Positions 45,001 through 52,907 of a DNA stretch of 64,000 nt are shown one piece after another. Each line of letters opens with the position of its first letter. Position 1 is the stretch's first letter. Both the position numbers and the translations under genes were made by a program. This DNA is from Pedobacter yulinensis (GTDB taxonomy: Bacteria > Bacteroidota > Bacteroidia > Sphingobacteriales > Sphingobacteriaceae): assembly GCF_003029735.1 (NCBI RefSeq), contig NZ_KZ686268.1, forward strand, positions 1,413,769 through 1,477,768. The letters run 5' to 3'. The notes under the pieces are model-generated. The model saw only the letters and a program-made list of their open reading frames with translations, was not told the DNA's origin and did not search any database.

Positions 45001-45212
45001 ATCGATTTCTCGAGCGGCTCTGTGATCTGCGATTCAATGATATCTGAGTTGGCACCAGGATAAGACGTACGAACGGATATAACCGTGGGGTCAATGGAAG
45101 GGTATTCGCGGATACCGAGGAACGTATAGCCGATAATCCCGAACAGGATCAGCATCAGGTTCATGACGATGGCCAGGACCGGCCTTTTGATACTGGTGGT
45201 CGAGATACTCAT
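42066..45212 (-). CDS. RND-family multidrug efflux pump (AcrB/MexB-like, HAE1)
   Basis: This 1048-residue inner-membrane proton antiporter has twelve helices and two large periplasmic loops. The start KRPVLAIVMNLMLILFGIIGY is TM1. TM4 carries the proton-relay aspartates in GLVVDDGIVVTENIFKKVEEG. The pore region includes ITISSPSF and NSGFVRM. The C-terminus is hydrophilic and rich in Gln/Glu (EEARHEQQLQLEQQGKA). It overlaps the adaptor gene by ATGA (45209-45212). Substrates cannot be told; HAE1 pumps expel hydrophobic drugs, bile salts and detergents. Confidence 0.97.
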   Translation of the reverse strand: MSISTTSIKRPVLAIVMNLMLILFGIIGYTFLGIREYPSIDPTVISVRTSYPGANSDIIESQITEPLEKSINSIDGIRNISSSSNQGASNISIEFELGKNIEEAANDVRDKVSQAGRYLPRDIDGLPVVSKADANSDQILSMTIQSEKRNTLELSDFAENVIADRIQTIPGVSSVQIQGQRKYAMRIRIDPNKLAAYGLTSQDLVAALDRENVELPSGKITGDATELTVKTMGKLTTAEEFNNLIVQSDANNVVKLSDVAYAVLGPENEETILRESGKPMVAVAIIPQPGANYLEISKEFYSRFDKLKADMPADIVLKVSQDNTIFIKKSVTEVAETILLSLVLVILIIYLFFRDWAIAFRPLIDIPVSLIFTFFIMYIMGYSINVLSLLAIVLATGLVVDDGIVVTENIFKKVEEGMSPFEAAIKGSNEIFFAVISISITLAAVFLPVIFLQGFVGRLFREFGVVIGAAVLISAFVSLTLTPMLNAYLMKKGGHKPSRFYNFTEPYFVRLNEAYRSNLNSFLSRRWMSVPILLACVGLIFLFWKLLPKETAPYDDRSAINMSVSTPEGASFAYTDRFIMKVGKLVEDSVPEKNVNITISSPSFGGSGSVNSGFVRMGLVEPSARERSQKQIADKLTAMTRKFPEGKVIVSQQPTISVGRRGGSLPISYIIQAQNFEKLREKVPQFMDEVSKNPIFTISDVNLKFNKPELDLTIDREKARNLGVSVVDIAQTLQLGLSGQRFSYFFMNGKQYQVIGQFDLADRKDPLDLSSVYVRNDKGQLIQLDNLVSASEQSSPPQLYRNNRFISATVSAGLAPGVSIGDGIDAMDQIADKVLDETFSTDLGGESRDFKESSSNTVFAFGLALLLVYLILSAQFESFKDPVIIIMTVPMAVAGAFLSLWLCGQSWNIFSQIGTIMLIGLVTKNGILIVEFANQLKEEGKPVHEAIREAAVSRLRPILMTSLAIAIGALPIAMALGAAAKSRMSMGTVIVGGTLFSLVLTLFVIPAIYSYWSKPLKHDDARKAELQAALAEEARHEQQLQLEQQGKA

Positions 45213-46318
45213 TTTCCGGGACTTTGTGCTTCTTTAGCAATGTTAACTTTTACCGGGGCACCGTCTTTGATTGACATCATGCCGGTCGTCAGCACGGTAT
45301 CGCCAGGGGCAATGCCTTTGGTAACGAGGATGCTTGCAGCTGTTCGTGTTCCGGTTTCGACCGGTGTTTCCACGGCCTTGCCGCCTTTTTTAAGAAACAC
45401 CACCTTACCTTTCATGACTGGAACAATAGCCTCTGTAGGCACAAGAATGGCTCCCGGTATGCGCTCCAGGGTGATCTGGATGCGTGCGAATGAGCCCGGC
45501 AGCAGTGTGTTTCCCGGATTTGCAGCCCGGGCCCGGATCTGCAGCGTTCGTGTTTGGGCGTTAATACCAGGCTCAATGGCAAATACGGTACCGGTGTGTT
45601 TTTTTTCAGAAGCGTCGGTATGAAACGAAACGGTTGAGCCAGTACGGATGCGTCCGGCATATTTTTCCGGTACGGAGAAAGTGACCTTGACCGGGTCGGT
45701 GTTAACCAGGTTGGCAATGACGGTACCTGGCGTGAGGTAGCCACCTACCGAAACGTTTCTCAGGCCGACCCGCCCGTTAAATGGCGCATATATGCTGGTC
45801 CGGGCCAGCTGCGTGCGGATCAGCTGAGTTTGTGCCTGCAGTGACCGCAGATCGGCCAGGCTTGTATCATATTCTTCCTGGCTGATGGCGCCTTTAGCGA
45901 GCAATTGTTTGGCGCGGTTTTCATTTGTGGCAGAAAGCTTTTGTTTGGTAAGCGCCTCCTGCAGCTGGGCAAGGATATCGCGGTTGTTGATCTGAACAAG
46001 CAAACTGCCCTTTTTGACCACACTACCCTCCTGGAAGTTGATTTTGGTGATCAGGCCCGGTACTTCGCTCTGCAGCTGAACCGACTCGTTTGCATCGATG
46101 GTGCCCGTTACCTCCAGCTGGTTGTTAAAGTCCTGTCTCCGTGCAATTACGCCGTCTACCGTAGCACCACCGCCAGCGCCCGGGCCGCCCTTCGCGCCGG
46201 CAGCGCCTTTACCGCCCGCTCCACCTTCGGCTTGTTTTTTATTCTGCCCGATGCGGTAATACACCAGGTAGGCAAGGCCCAGGGCCAGCAAAGCATAAAA
46301 AATATATCTTTTTTTCAT
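45209..46318 (-). CDS. RND efflux periplasmic adaptor (MFP) subunit
   Basis: This 369-residue membrane-fusion protein has an N-terminal membrane anchor (about 5-21), then an unusual Gly/Ala/Lys-rich linker (about 29-52). The biotinyl-lipoyl-like domain contains GLITKINFQEGSVVKKGSLLVQI, and there is a short coiled hairpin, a beta-barrel (VKVTFSVPEKYAGRI) and a membrane-proximal domain ending with VLTTGMMSIKDGAPVKVN. It is the first gene of the leftward operon adaptor-pump-TolC-kinase. No local regulator gene was found next to it. Confidence 0.94.
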   Translation of the reverse strand: MKKRYIFYALLALGLAYLVYYRIGQNKKQAEGGAGGKGAAGAKGGPGAGGGATVDGVIARRQDFNNQLEVTGTIDANESVQLQSEVPGLITKINFQEGSVVKKGSLLVQINNRDILAQLQEALTKQKLSATNENRAKQLLAKGAISQEEYDTSLADLRSLQAQTQLIRTQLARTSIYAPFNGRVGLRNVSVGGYLTPGTVIANLVNTDPVKVTFSVPEKYAGRIRTGSTVSFHTDASEKKHTGTVFAIEPGINAQTRTLQIRARAANPGNTLLPGSFARIQITLERIPGAILVPTEAIVPVMKGKVVFLKKGGKAVETPVETGTRTAASILVTKGIAPGDTVLTTGMMSIKDGAPVKVNIAKEAQSPGK

Positions 46319-46597
46319 TTGTGTGTTGTCGTTCTTTTATGAGACCCGCCGGTGCGCATCAACAGGAACACTTGTATCATTCGATAGTTTATTCCGACCG
46401 GATTTTCCTGTCAACTCACAAAAATATTTAATAAAATCAGCCCGCAGGGGCATGTATTAAGTATGTTACAGCCTGATCAGGAGCCGTTTCCGGGCGGTTC
46501 CCGCTATTTAAAGGGGCATTGACCCGCCTGAACAGGGTTTTGCCGAAACCGGGTGGAACCTGCGTATTCACCTTGTTACAGGCAGGGGGATATTTCT

Positions 46598-46627
46598 TTT
46601 GGAATCTACCGCAATCCGCTATTTTTG
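46598..46627 (+). promoter_or_regulatory. Promoter of the M61 peptidase gene
   Basis: TTTG (46598-46601), 18 bp, TATTTTTG (46620-46627): a good Bacteroidota -33/-7 pair, 17 bp before the ATG at 46644. It lies in the 325-bp divergent region (46319-46643) with the efflux operon. The rest of that region has no gene and no promoter I can name for the efflux operon. Confidence 0.7.
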
Positions 46628-46643
46628 CGCAAATCACTTTCTT

Positions 46644-48470
46644 ATGGTTCACCCAAAAACACTATTCGGAGCTTTTTTGCTCCTCTTTGCTGTTATGAGT
46701 ACACAAGCACAGGTTAAAATCGGATTCGAGGTCAGTTTTCGCGAGCCACAGGCTCATTATGCAGAAGTGGAGATGTCAGTTTCCGGACTTGCTAGAAACT
46801 ATGTAGACATCAAAATGCCTGTCTGGACCCCCGGATCCTACCTGGTGCGGGAATTTTCAAAAAGCGTCGAAGATTTTGCCGCTTCGGCAGGAGGCAAAAA
46901 ACTTCGCGTCGAGAAAGTGCGCAAAAACGCCTGGCGCATATACAATGGATCGGCAAAAGCTGTAAGAATCAGTTACAGGGTGTATGCTTTCGAGCTTTCA
47001 GTGCGGACACCTTTTATCGATGCCGATCACGCCTTCCTTTCGCCGACAGGTATTTTTATGCATCCTGATGGCATGATCTCCGCGCCAAGCACCGTAAAGG
47101 TCATTCCGTTCAAAACCTGGTCTGCAGTTTCAACCGGTCTTGAACCGGTTGCCGGTCAGCAATTTACTTACCGCGCACCCAATTTTGATATTCTTTATGA
47201 TAGCCCGATACAGGTTGGCAACCAGGAAGTGTTTTCTTTCACTGCCGCCGGTGTGAAACACGAAGTGGCCATGGTGGGGGAAGGCAATTATGACAAAGCC
47301 AGGCTGCAGCAGGATATGCCCAAAGTGATCGAGCAGGCAACCGCGATCTACGGCGAAAATCCTAATAAATATTACCTGTTTATTGTTCACAATGTGGAAC
47401 GCGGCGGCGGTGGCCTGGAACACCTCAATTCGACCACGCTTGAGGTAAGCAGGAACACGTACGGAACGCAGGCCGGATACGAAGGTTTTCTTGACCTGGT
47501 GGCGCACGAGTACCACCATCTCTGGAACGTGAAAAGGCTGCGCCCGGTGGCACTTGGGCCGTTCGATTACGACAATGAGAATTACACTACGAACCTTTGG
47601 GTAGCCGAAGGGTTCACCTCTTATTACGAAAACAAGATCATGCTGCGGGCAGGTTTCCTCACGCCTGAAAAGTTTGTAACCAAACTGGCCGGTGCAATTG
47701 GTACGGTTGTCAATACGCCCGGTGCGCGTGTTCAGTCTGCAGCTGCTTCAAGCTATGACGCCTGGATCATCGGTTACAGGCCAAATGAAAATTCCCGCAA
47801 CAACTCCATATCCTATTACAGCAAAGGCGAAGTGGTCGGAATGCTCATGGACCTTGAAATTATCCGGGCAACCAAGGGTGCAAAAAGCCTGGACGATGTG
47901 ATGAAAACCATGTACTGGCAGGTTAAAAAACAAGGAAAAGGTTATACCGACGCGGAGTTCAAAGCCTGCGTGGAACAGATTGCTGGAACCAGCTTTACAG
48001 CGTTCTGGAACAAATATGTAACGGGTACAGATGAGATCGAGTATGCCAAATACTTTGGCTACGCAGGTATTGACGCTGTCGATGACAATAAAGGCAAAAC
48101 ACAGGCAACGACCGGTGCCACCGCAGAGGTGGGACGTGCATTTACCATTGCCAGCGTAAACAGAAATTCTGCTGCCTGGGATGACGGACTGAACGTGAAC
48201 GACATTGTACTGAGCGTTGATGGGCGGGACGTGGCCGACATTCTATCGAATGTAAGGTTACAAAGCCCGAGGATCAATTTGGATATCCTGGCGCCGATTG
48301 CCGCCAAAAAGGTCGGTGATCAGGTCAATCTTCGTATCCTGAGGGCCGGCCTGGAACGGCAGATTACGCTGACGCTAAAGGCCAGCCCTGTGGTTCGCGT
48401 TAAAGCGGGAATCAATCCCAACGCAAACGAACCGCAAAAAGCAGTCTTGAAAAAATGGATGGGTTTATAA
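46644..48470 (+). CDS. M61-family glycyl-type aminopeptidase with PDZ domain
   Basis: This is a 608-residue exported metallopeptidase. The start at MVHPKTLFGAFLLLFAVMSTQAQ (46644) gives a signal peptide and fits the promoter 17 bp upstream. An N-terminal beta domain (about 25-190) precedes the gluzincin domain with the zinc motif HEYHH (288-292) and third ligand Glu322 in LWVAEGFTSYYE. A PDZ domain at about 495-590 contains NRNSAAWDDGLNVNDIVLSVDG. M61 enzymes release N-terminal glycine or alanine from peptides. It ends at a strong bidirectional terminator. Confidence 0.95.
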   Translation: MVHPKTLFGAFLLLFAVMSTQAQVKIGFEVSFREPQAHYAEVEMSVSGLARNYVDIKMPVWTPGSYLVREFSKSVEDFAASAGGKKLRVEKVRKNAWRIYNGSAKAVRISYRVYAFELSVRTPFIDADHAFLSPTGIFMHPDGMISAPSTVKVIPFKTWSAVSTGLEPVAGQQFTYRAPNFDILYDSPIQVGNQEVFSFTAAGVKHEVAMVGEGNYDKARLQQDMPKVIEQATAIYGENPNKYYLFIVHNVERGGGGLEHLNSTTLEVSRNTYGTQAGYEGFLDLVAHEYHHLWNVKRLRPVALGPFDYDNENYTTNLWVAEGFTSYYENKIMLRAGFLTPEKFVTKLAGAIGTVVNTPGARVQSAAASSYDAWIIGYRPNENSRNNSISYYSKGEVVGMLMDLEIIRATKGAKSLDDVMKTMYWQVKKQGKGYTDAEFKACVEQIAGTSFTAFWNKYVTGTDEIEYAKYFGYAGIDAVDDNKGKTQATTGATAEVGRAFTIASVNRNSAAWDDGLNVNDIVLSVDGRDVADILSNVRLQSPRINLDILAPIAAKKVGDQVNLRILRAGLERQITLTLKASPVVRVKAGINPNANEPQKAVLKKWMGL

Positions 48471-48480
48471 ATCCATCAAA

Positions 48481-48520
48481 AAAAAAGACCTGTACAGAAA
48501 AATGTACAGGTCTTTTTTTT
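48481..48520. terminator. Bidirectional terminator with 16-bp stem
   Basis: AAAAAAGACCTGTACA (48481-48496) pairs perfectly with TGTACAGGTCTTTTTT (48503-48518) around GAAAAA, with A- and T-runs on both sides. It serves the convergent M61 and outer-membrane protein genes. Confidence 0.96.
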
Positions 48521-48535
48521 GTTTCAATATATGTG

Positions 48536-49006
48536 TTAGAATGCGTAGCGCAGTGAGATGCCGAAACGGGCAGCCGTAAAGTCTGTTCCCTGGGTCAGGG
48601 TAAACATCGGGCGCCAGTCGAAAGCGAAGTCGATCGGTGCGCTTGGAATTTTAAAATCCAGACCGGCAACCGGACGAAGCTGGACCGCAGTAACGCCGTC
48701 GCCGAACAGGAAGTTAGGTCCAAGGCCAAGGTACCATTGCAAGCCTGAAGCACCCGCAATCGGAGCATTGTATTGATATTCAGCACCCAATCCAACAACG
48801 TTGTTATAGAAAACAAGGTTTGCATCTACGGCATCATGGCCGGTAAAGAAGTGTTTGACATTGAAACCGACACCGGTGGCCCCATCGCCGGCATCGATAC
48901 GCATACCAAGGGCTGTGCGGTATGAGCTACCCCGTTGTGCAAAGGCACTGCTGCTTACCAGGACGAAAGCCAGACATCCCACGAGAGTAAAAAATACTTT
49001 TTTCAT
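48536..49006 (-). CDS. Small outer-membrane beta-barrel protein
   Basis: This 156-residue protein has a signal peptide (MKKVFFTLVGCLAFVLVSSSAFA) and a mature part of about 132 residues, made of alternating amphipathic strands (GVGFNVKHFFTG, NVVGLGAEYQYN, LRPVAGLDFKIP) that end in the typical outer-membrane C-terminal signature AARFGISLRYAF. It is probably an eight-stranded barrel of unknown function. It is convergent with the M61 gene and transcribed alone. Confidence 0.85.
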   Translation of the reverse strand: MKKVFFTLVGCLAFVLVSSSAFAQRGSSYRTALGMRIDAGDGATGVGFNVKHFFTGHDAVDANLVFYNNVVGLGAEYQYNAPIAGASGLQWYLGLGPNFLFGDGVTAVQLRPVAGLDFKIPSAPIDFAFDWRPMFTLTQGTDFTAARFGISLRYAF

Positions 49007-49167
49007 AATCAGATAGTTTTTAAAAATGTAAATTCTGTTTTTCCATGTTTAACAACTTTTGTGCCGCAGCCAGTTTTGTTGAACGTTAGTCTTCCGGGGT
49101 TGCGCCTGCCCAAACCGGCAGACCCCTGCTCATAAAACCTTAATTCGACAAGTCAAGGCTAATTTTT

Positions 49168-49198
49168 TTTTATGCATGCATAGAATTTAGTAGATTTG
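49168..49198 (+). promoter_or_regulatory. Acyl-CoA ligase promoter with embedded MarR-type operator
   Basis: A -33-like TTTT (49167-49170) and a perfect -7 box TAGATTTG (49191-49198) flank the sequence TTATGCATGCATAG (49170-49183), whose core TATGCATGCATA is a perfect palindrome. It matches the dyad at the MarR promoter (54530-54543) in 12 of 14 positions. A protein bound here would block the promoter. This suggests control of the ligase by the MarR protein encoded at 54555. Confidence 0.65.
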
Positions 49199-49252
49199 AT
49201 AAACAGCCTTGCGCTCGGGCTGTTGTTAATACGAACCAAATAGGATAAGATC

Positions 49253-51025
49253 ATGTCAACAACGGTAACCCGGGTTTTCGACCTCCTGCAACACAGTCTC
49301 GAAAAATTTCCACAAGAGGCATTTCTGACCGACAAGGCCACCGGTAAGTGGCGAAGTTTTAGCACGCAGCAATTCTGTGAAGCCGTCGATAGCCTGAGTA
49401 AGGGGTTGTTGGGGCTCGGCGTAACCAAGGGTTCAAAAGTGGCCGTGATGTCTGCCAACCGCATTGAGTGGAACATTACCGATTTTGCGATCAGCCAGAT
49501 CGGTGCTTTCCAGGTACCGCTTTATCCGACACTGCCCGAACATGATGTTAATTTTATCCTTCGCGATGCAGGTGTGTCTGTGGTGTTCGCGGCAACTGCC
49601 GATTTGCACGCAAAAATCGCGCAGGCGGGCGTTGAGGGTCTGCAAATCTATACATTCGATGCGGCACCCGGCCTTAAGAACTGGGAAACGCTGGCAGCGC
49701 AGGGGCGGGATGTGTCTGCAGACCTGCAGCAGCTGCGCAATGCGGTGACCCCTGAAGACGTGCTTACGCTAATCTATACCTCCGGAACGACCGGCACACC
49801 AAAAGGCGTCATGCTTACGCACAACAACCTGGTCCAGAACTTTCTTAATTCAGCGATCATCCTGCCGGCTGGCATTCGCACCGCACTCAGTTTCCTGCCG
49901 CTGTCGCATATTTTTGAGCGCATGGTGATTTACCTTTATATATATTCTGGCATATCGGTGGCCTATGCCGAAAGTATGGATACGATCGTTGCCGACATTC
50001 AGTACACGAAACCTGATGTATTTACAACGGTTCCGCGATTACTGGAAAAGGTTTACGATAAGATCATGGAAAAAGGAAAGGCACTTAGCGGCGCAAAACG
50101 CGGTATATTTTTCTGGTCGCTCGCGCTAGCCAATGCATTTGATTTCAGAAAGGGCAGGTGGTATGACCTGAGACTGGCACTGGCGCGTAAGCTCGTCTTT
50201 AAAAAATGGCAGGAAGCCCTGGGCGGAAACATCCGGGCGATTATTTCGGGTGGAGCGGCACTGAACCCCAAACTGGCGCGCATTTTCTGGGCCGCCGGAC
50301 TGCCGGTTTTTGAAGGTTACGGACTGACCGAAACCTCGCCGGTTATTGCTGTAAACCGGCCCGATGAAACCATGTTCGGCACCGTAGGGCCCGCGCTGAA
50401 CGGTGTAGAGATCAAAATAGCAGCCGACGGCGAAATCCTGACCCGCGGGCACCACATCATGAAAGGATACTACAACAGGCCTGAGCTTACGGCAGAGGCG
50501 CTTGACGCCGAAGGCTGGTTTCATACCGGCGATATCGGGGAACTGGTTGACCAGAAATACCTGAAGATTACAGACCGTAAAAAGGAAATGTTTAAGACCG
50601 CGGGCGGAAAATACGTGGCCCCGCAGCTGCTTGAAAACAAATTCAAGGAGTCGCCGCTCATTGAACAAGTGATGGTTATCGGAGAAAATCGTAAATTTCC
50701 CTCGGCGCTTATCGTTCCGGCTTTTGAAGCTTTAAAGAACTGGTGTGCCAAAAAAGGGATTTCCTATCAGAACAGCGCGCAGATTATTGCAAACGAGCAG
50801 GTTAAGGCCAGATATGAAGAGTTAATTGCCGATTATAACAAAGAGTTTGGCCGCTGGGAGCAGGTGAAACAGATCATTTTGCTGCCCAAAGAATGGAGCA
50901 TAGAAGGCGGAGAACTGACGCCCAAGCTGAGCCTGAAAAGAAAGGTGATCCTCGAAAAGAACAAAGCAAACATCGAGAAACTTTATGAAGATGCCGAACG
51001 GAGCAAAGGCGCCGCAAACCACTAA
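49253..51025 (+). CDS. Long-chain fatty-acid-CoA ligase (AMP-forming)
   Basis: This 590-residue adenylate-forming enzyme activates fatty acids to acyl-CoA at the inner membrane. The P-loop-like motif YTSGTTGTPKGVMLTH is at 175-190, GYGLTETSPVIAVN is the ATP/AMP motif, and WFHTGDIGEL plus ITDRKKEMFKTAGGKYVAP are the linker and C-terminal lysine-containing motifs. It resembles the FAA1/FadD15 group found in Bacteroidota. The last 41 bp overlap the start of the next gene (gamma-glutamyltransferase). The operator in its promoter links it to the beta-oxidation operon 5 kb downstream. Confidence 0.95.
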   Translation: MSTTVTRVFDLLQHSLEKFPQEAFLTDKATGKWRSFSTQQFCEAVDSLSKGLLGLGVTKGSKVAVMSANRIEWNITDFAISQIGAFQVPLYPTLPEHDVNFILRDAGVSVVFAATADLHAKIAQAGVEGLQIYTFDAAPGLKNWETLAAQGRDVSADLQQLRNAVTPEDVLTLIYTSGTTGTPKGVMLTHNNLVQNFLNSAIILPAGIRTALSFLPLSHIFERMVIYLYIYSGISVAYAESMDTIVADIQYTKPDVFTTVPRLLEKVYDKIMEKGKALSGAKRGIFFWSLALANAFDFRKGRWYDLRLALARKLVFKKWQEALGGNIRAIISGGAALNPKLARIFWAAGLPVFEGYGLTETSPVIAVNRPDETMFGTVGPALNGVEIKIAADGEILTRGHHIMKGYYNRPELTAEALDAEGWFHTGDIGELVDQKYLKITDRKKEMFKTAGGKYVAPQLLENKFKESPLIEQVMVIGENRKFPSALIVPAFEALKNWCAKKGISYQNSAQIIANEQVKARYEELIADYNKEFGRWEQVKQIILLPKEWSIEGGELTPKLSLKRKVILEKNKANIEKLYEDAERSKGAANH

Positions 51026-52712
51026 AAAAATAGCTTTCTTTACCCTTGTCGTTTTCCTGTTCGGCGGTTGTGCAGGTCGCCAGCTTGGCAAGACCAGTCA
51101 CCATGAATACAAACAGGGAATGGTCGTCAGCGCCAGCCACTACGCAAGTAAAGCCGGGCTTGAGATCTTAAAAAAGGGGGGTAATGCTGTAGATGCGGCC
51201 GTTGCCGTTCAGTTTGCCCTGGCCGTTGTTTATCCGAATGCGGGGAACCTTGGCGGTGGCGGGTTTATGGTTTACCGTGCTGCCGGTGGTGAGACGGCTT
51301 CGCTCGACTTCAGGGAAAAAGCCGCTGCTGCGGCGCATAAGGATATGTACCTCGATAGCCTCGCAAACCCGATCGTAGAAAAAAGCCTGTATGGTCACCT
51401 GGCAGCGGGCGTGCCTGGTTCAGTGGCGGGCATGGAGACTGCACACAAACGTTTCGGGAAATTGCCCTGGTCTGAACTTTTAAAACCAGCCATTTCCCTC
51501 GCCACAGAAGGATTTCAAGTGACAAGCAGACAGGCTGCTGAACTGAACGGACAGGCTTACCGGTTTCATAGGCATAATGCCCTTGGTACTGCACTGCTTA
51601 AAGGGTCAGGGTCCTGGAAAGAAGGTGATCTGCTTGTGCAGGAAGACCTTGCGGCTACACTCAGGCACATCGCCGAGCGGGGCGCCGCCGGATTCTACGA
51701 AGGTCCCGTTGCCGCACTGATCATAGAAGAGATGCAGCGCGGCGGCGGAATCATTTCTGCAGCCGACCTGAAAGCCTACCGCGCCGTCTGGCGCCAGCCG
51801 GTAACAGGCACCTACAGGGGGCTGAAAATCATTACCATGCCACCACCTTCGAGCGGTGGTATCGCGCTGCTGCAACTGTTGCAGTCTGTCGAGCCATACC
51901 CCCTGCAACGCTTGGGTTTTAACAGCGATTCTACCGTTCAACTGATGGTTGAGGCCGAACGCCGCGTATATGCCGACCGTGCGGCCCACCTTGGCGATCC
52001 CGATTACCATCCTGTTCCGCAAAAGCAGCTGCTTGCTGCCGGTTACAACAAACAACGCATGTCAGGGTTTGACTGGTCAAAGGCGGGCAGCAGCGCCGCG
52101 ATCGCTGCCGGCCTGGCAGCGCCCGCCGAGCATGAAGAGACTACGCATTTTTCTATCGTTGACCGGGCGGGTAATGCCGTCAGCATCACCACCACGCTCA
52201 ACGGTTCTTACGGCTCGCACGTGGTTGTAAAAGGCGCAGGTTTTCTACTGAATAACGAAATGGATGACTTTTCGGTAAAGCCAGGAGCCCCGAACATGTA
52301 CGGACTCGTAGGCGGCGCAGCCAACGCCATAGCACCGGGCAAACGCATGCTGAGCTCCATGACGCCGACGATTGTTGAAAAAGACGGCAAATTGTTTATG
52401 GTTCTCGGTACGCCGGGCGGGTCAACCATCATCACTTCTGTTTTTCAGACCATTCTCAACGTGGTCGATTTCGGCATGGGCATGCAGGCAGCGGTGAATG
52501 CCAGGAAAATTCATCATCAGTGGCTGCCCGACGAGGTGTTCCTGGAAAAAGGTGCGGTAGACAGCACGGCCAGGCAGCGCCTGACACAAAAGGGGTACCG
52601 GTTTACCGAGCGTGGAGCCATTGGCCGGGTCGATGCAATTCTCAAAACCAAATGGGGCTATTATGAGGCCGGGGCAGACCCACGCGGCGATGATGCAGCC
52701 GCCGGCTGGTAG
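50985..52712 (+). CDS. ggt: Gamma-glutamyltransferase (glutathione hydrolase)
   Basis: This 575-residue lipoprotein form of GGT has a lipobox ending LFGGC (Cys29) after a hydrophobic helix. The family signature LEILKKGGNAVDAAVAVQFAL is present, as are the autoprocessing and catalytic Thr386 in ETTHFSIVDRAGNAVSITTTLN, the NNEMDDF loop and the SSMTPTI substrate loop, so this is the canonical enzyme of the two paralogues. It cleaves gamma-glutamyl bonds such as in glutathione. It overlaps the acyl-CoA ligase by 41 bp, so a shared transcript is likely. The start could also be ATG 50991. Confidence 0.93.
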   Translation: MKMPNGAKAPQTTKKIAFFTLVVFLFGGCAGRQLGKTSHHEYKQGMVVSASHYASKAGLEILKKGGNAVDAAVAVQFALAVVYPNAGNLGGGGFMVYRAAGGETASLDFREKAAAAAHKDMYLDSLANPIVEKSLYGHLAAGVPGSVAGMETAHKRFGKLPWSELLKPAISLATEGFQVTSRQAAELNGQAYRFHRHNALGTALLKGSGSWKEGDLLVQEDLAATLRHIAERGAAGFYEGPVAALIIEEMQRGGGIISAADLKAYRAVWRQPVTGTYRGLKIITMPPPSSGGIALLQLLQSVEPYPLQRLGFNSDSTVQLMVEAERRVYADRAAHLGDPDYHPVPQKQLLAAGYNKQRMSGFDWSKAGSSAAIAAGLAAPAEHEETTHFSIVDRAGNAVSITTTLNGSYGSHVVVKGAGFLLNNEMDDFSVKPGAPNMYGLVGGAANAIAPGKRMLSSMTPTIVEKDGKLFMVLGTPGGSTIITSVFQTILNVVDFGMGMQAAVNARKIHHQWLPDEVFLEKGAVDSTARQRLTQKGYRFTERGAIGRVDAILKTKWGYYEAGADPRGDDAAAGW

Positions 52713-52907
52713 TCGCCGCAATCCTGAGTGTATGAAAAACTGCACATTTTACCCGGCTGGCCCTTATGGCCTGCGGCGGGCAAAATGCAGAAGAAATGAG
52801 GTCAACACGTCTGCCTGCTTTAATGTTTTGTAATTTTTGTGTCTTGGTACGGCAATTGTTCGCAGAGCTGTATAAAAAATACAACGCCTGTTAACTCAAG
52901 AAACATT

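Noticed and set aside
46437..46652. 71-codon minus-strand frame in the efflux/M61 divergent region
   Set aside because: It covers the promoter of the M61 gene and has no signal or family pattern.
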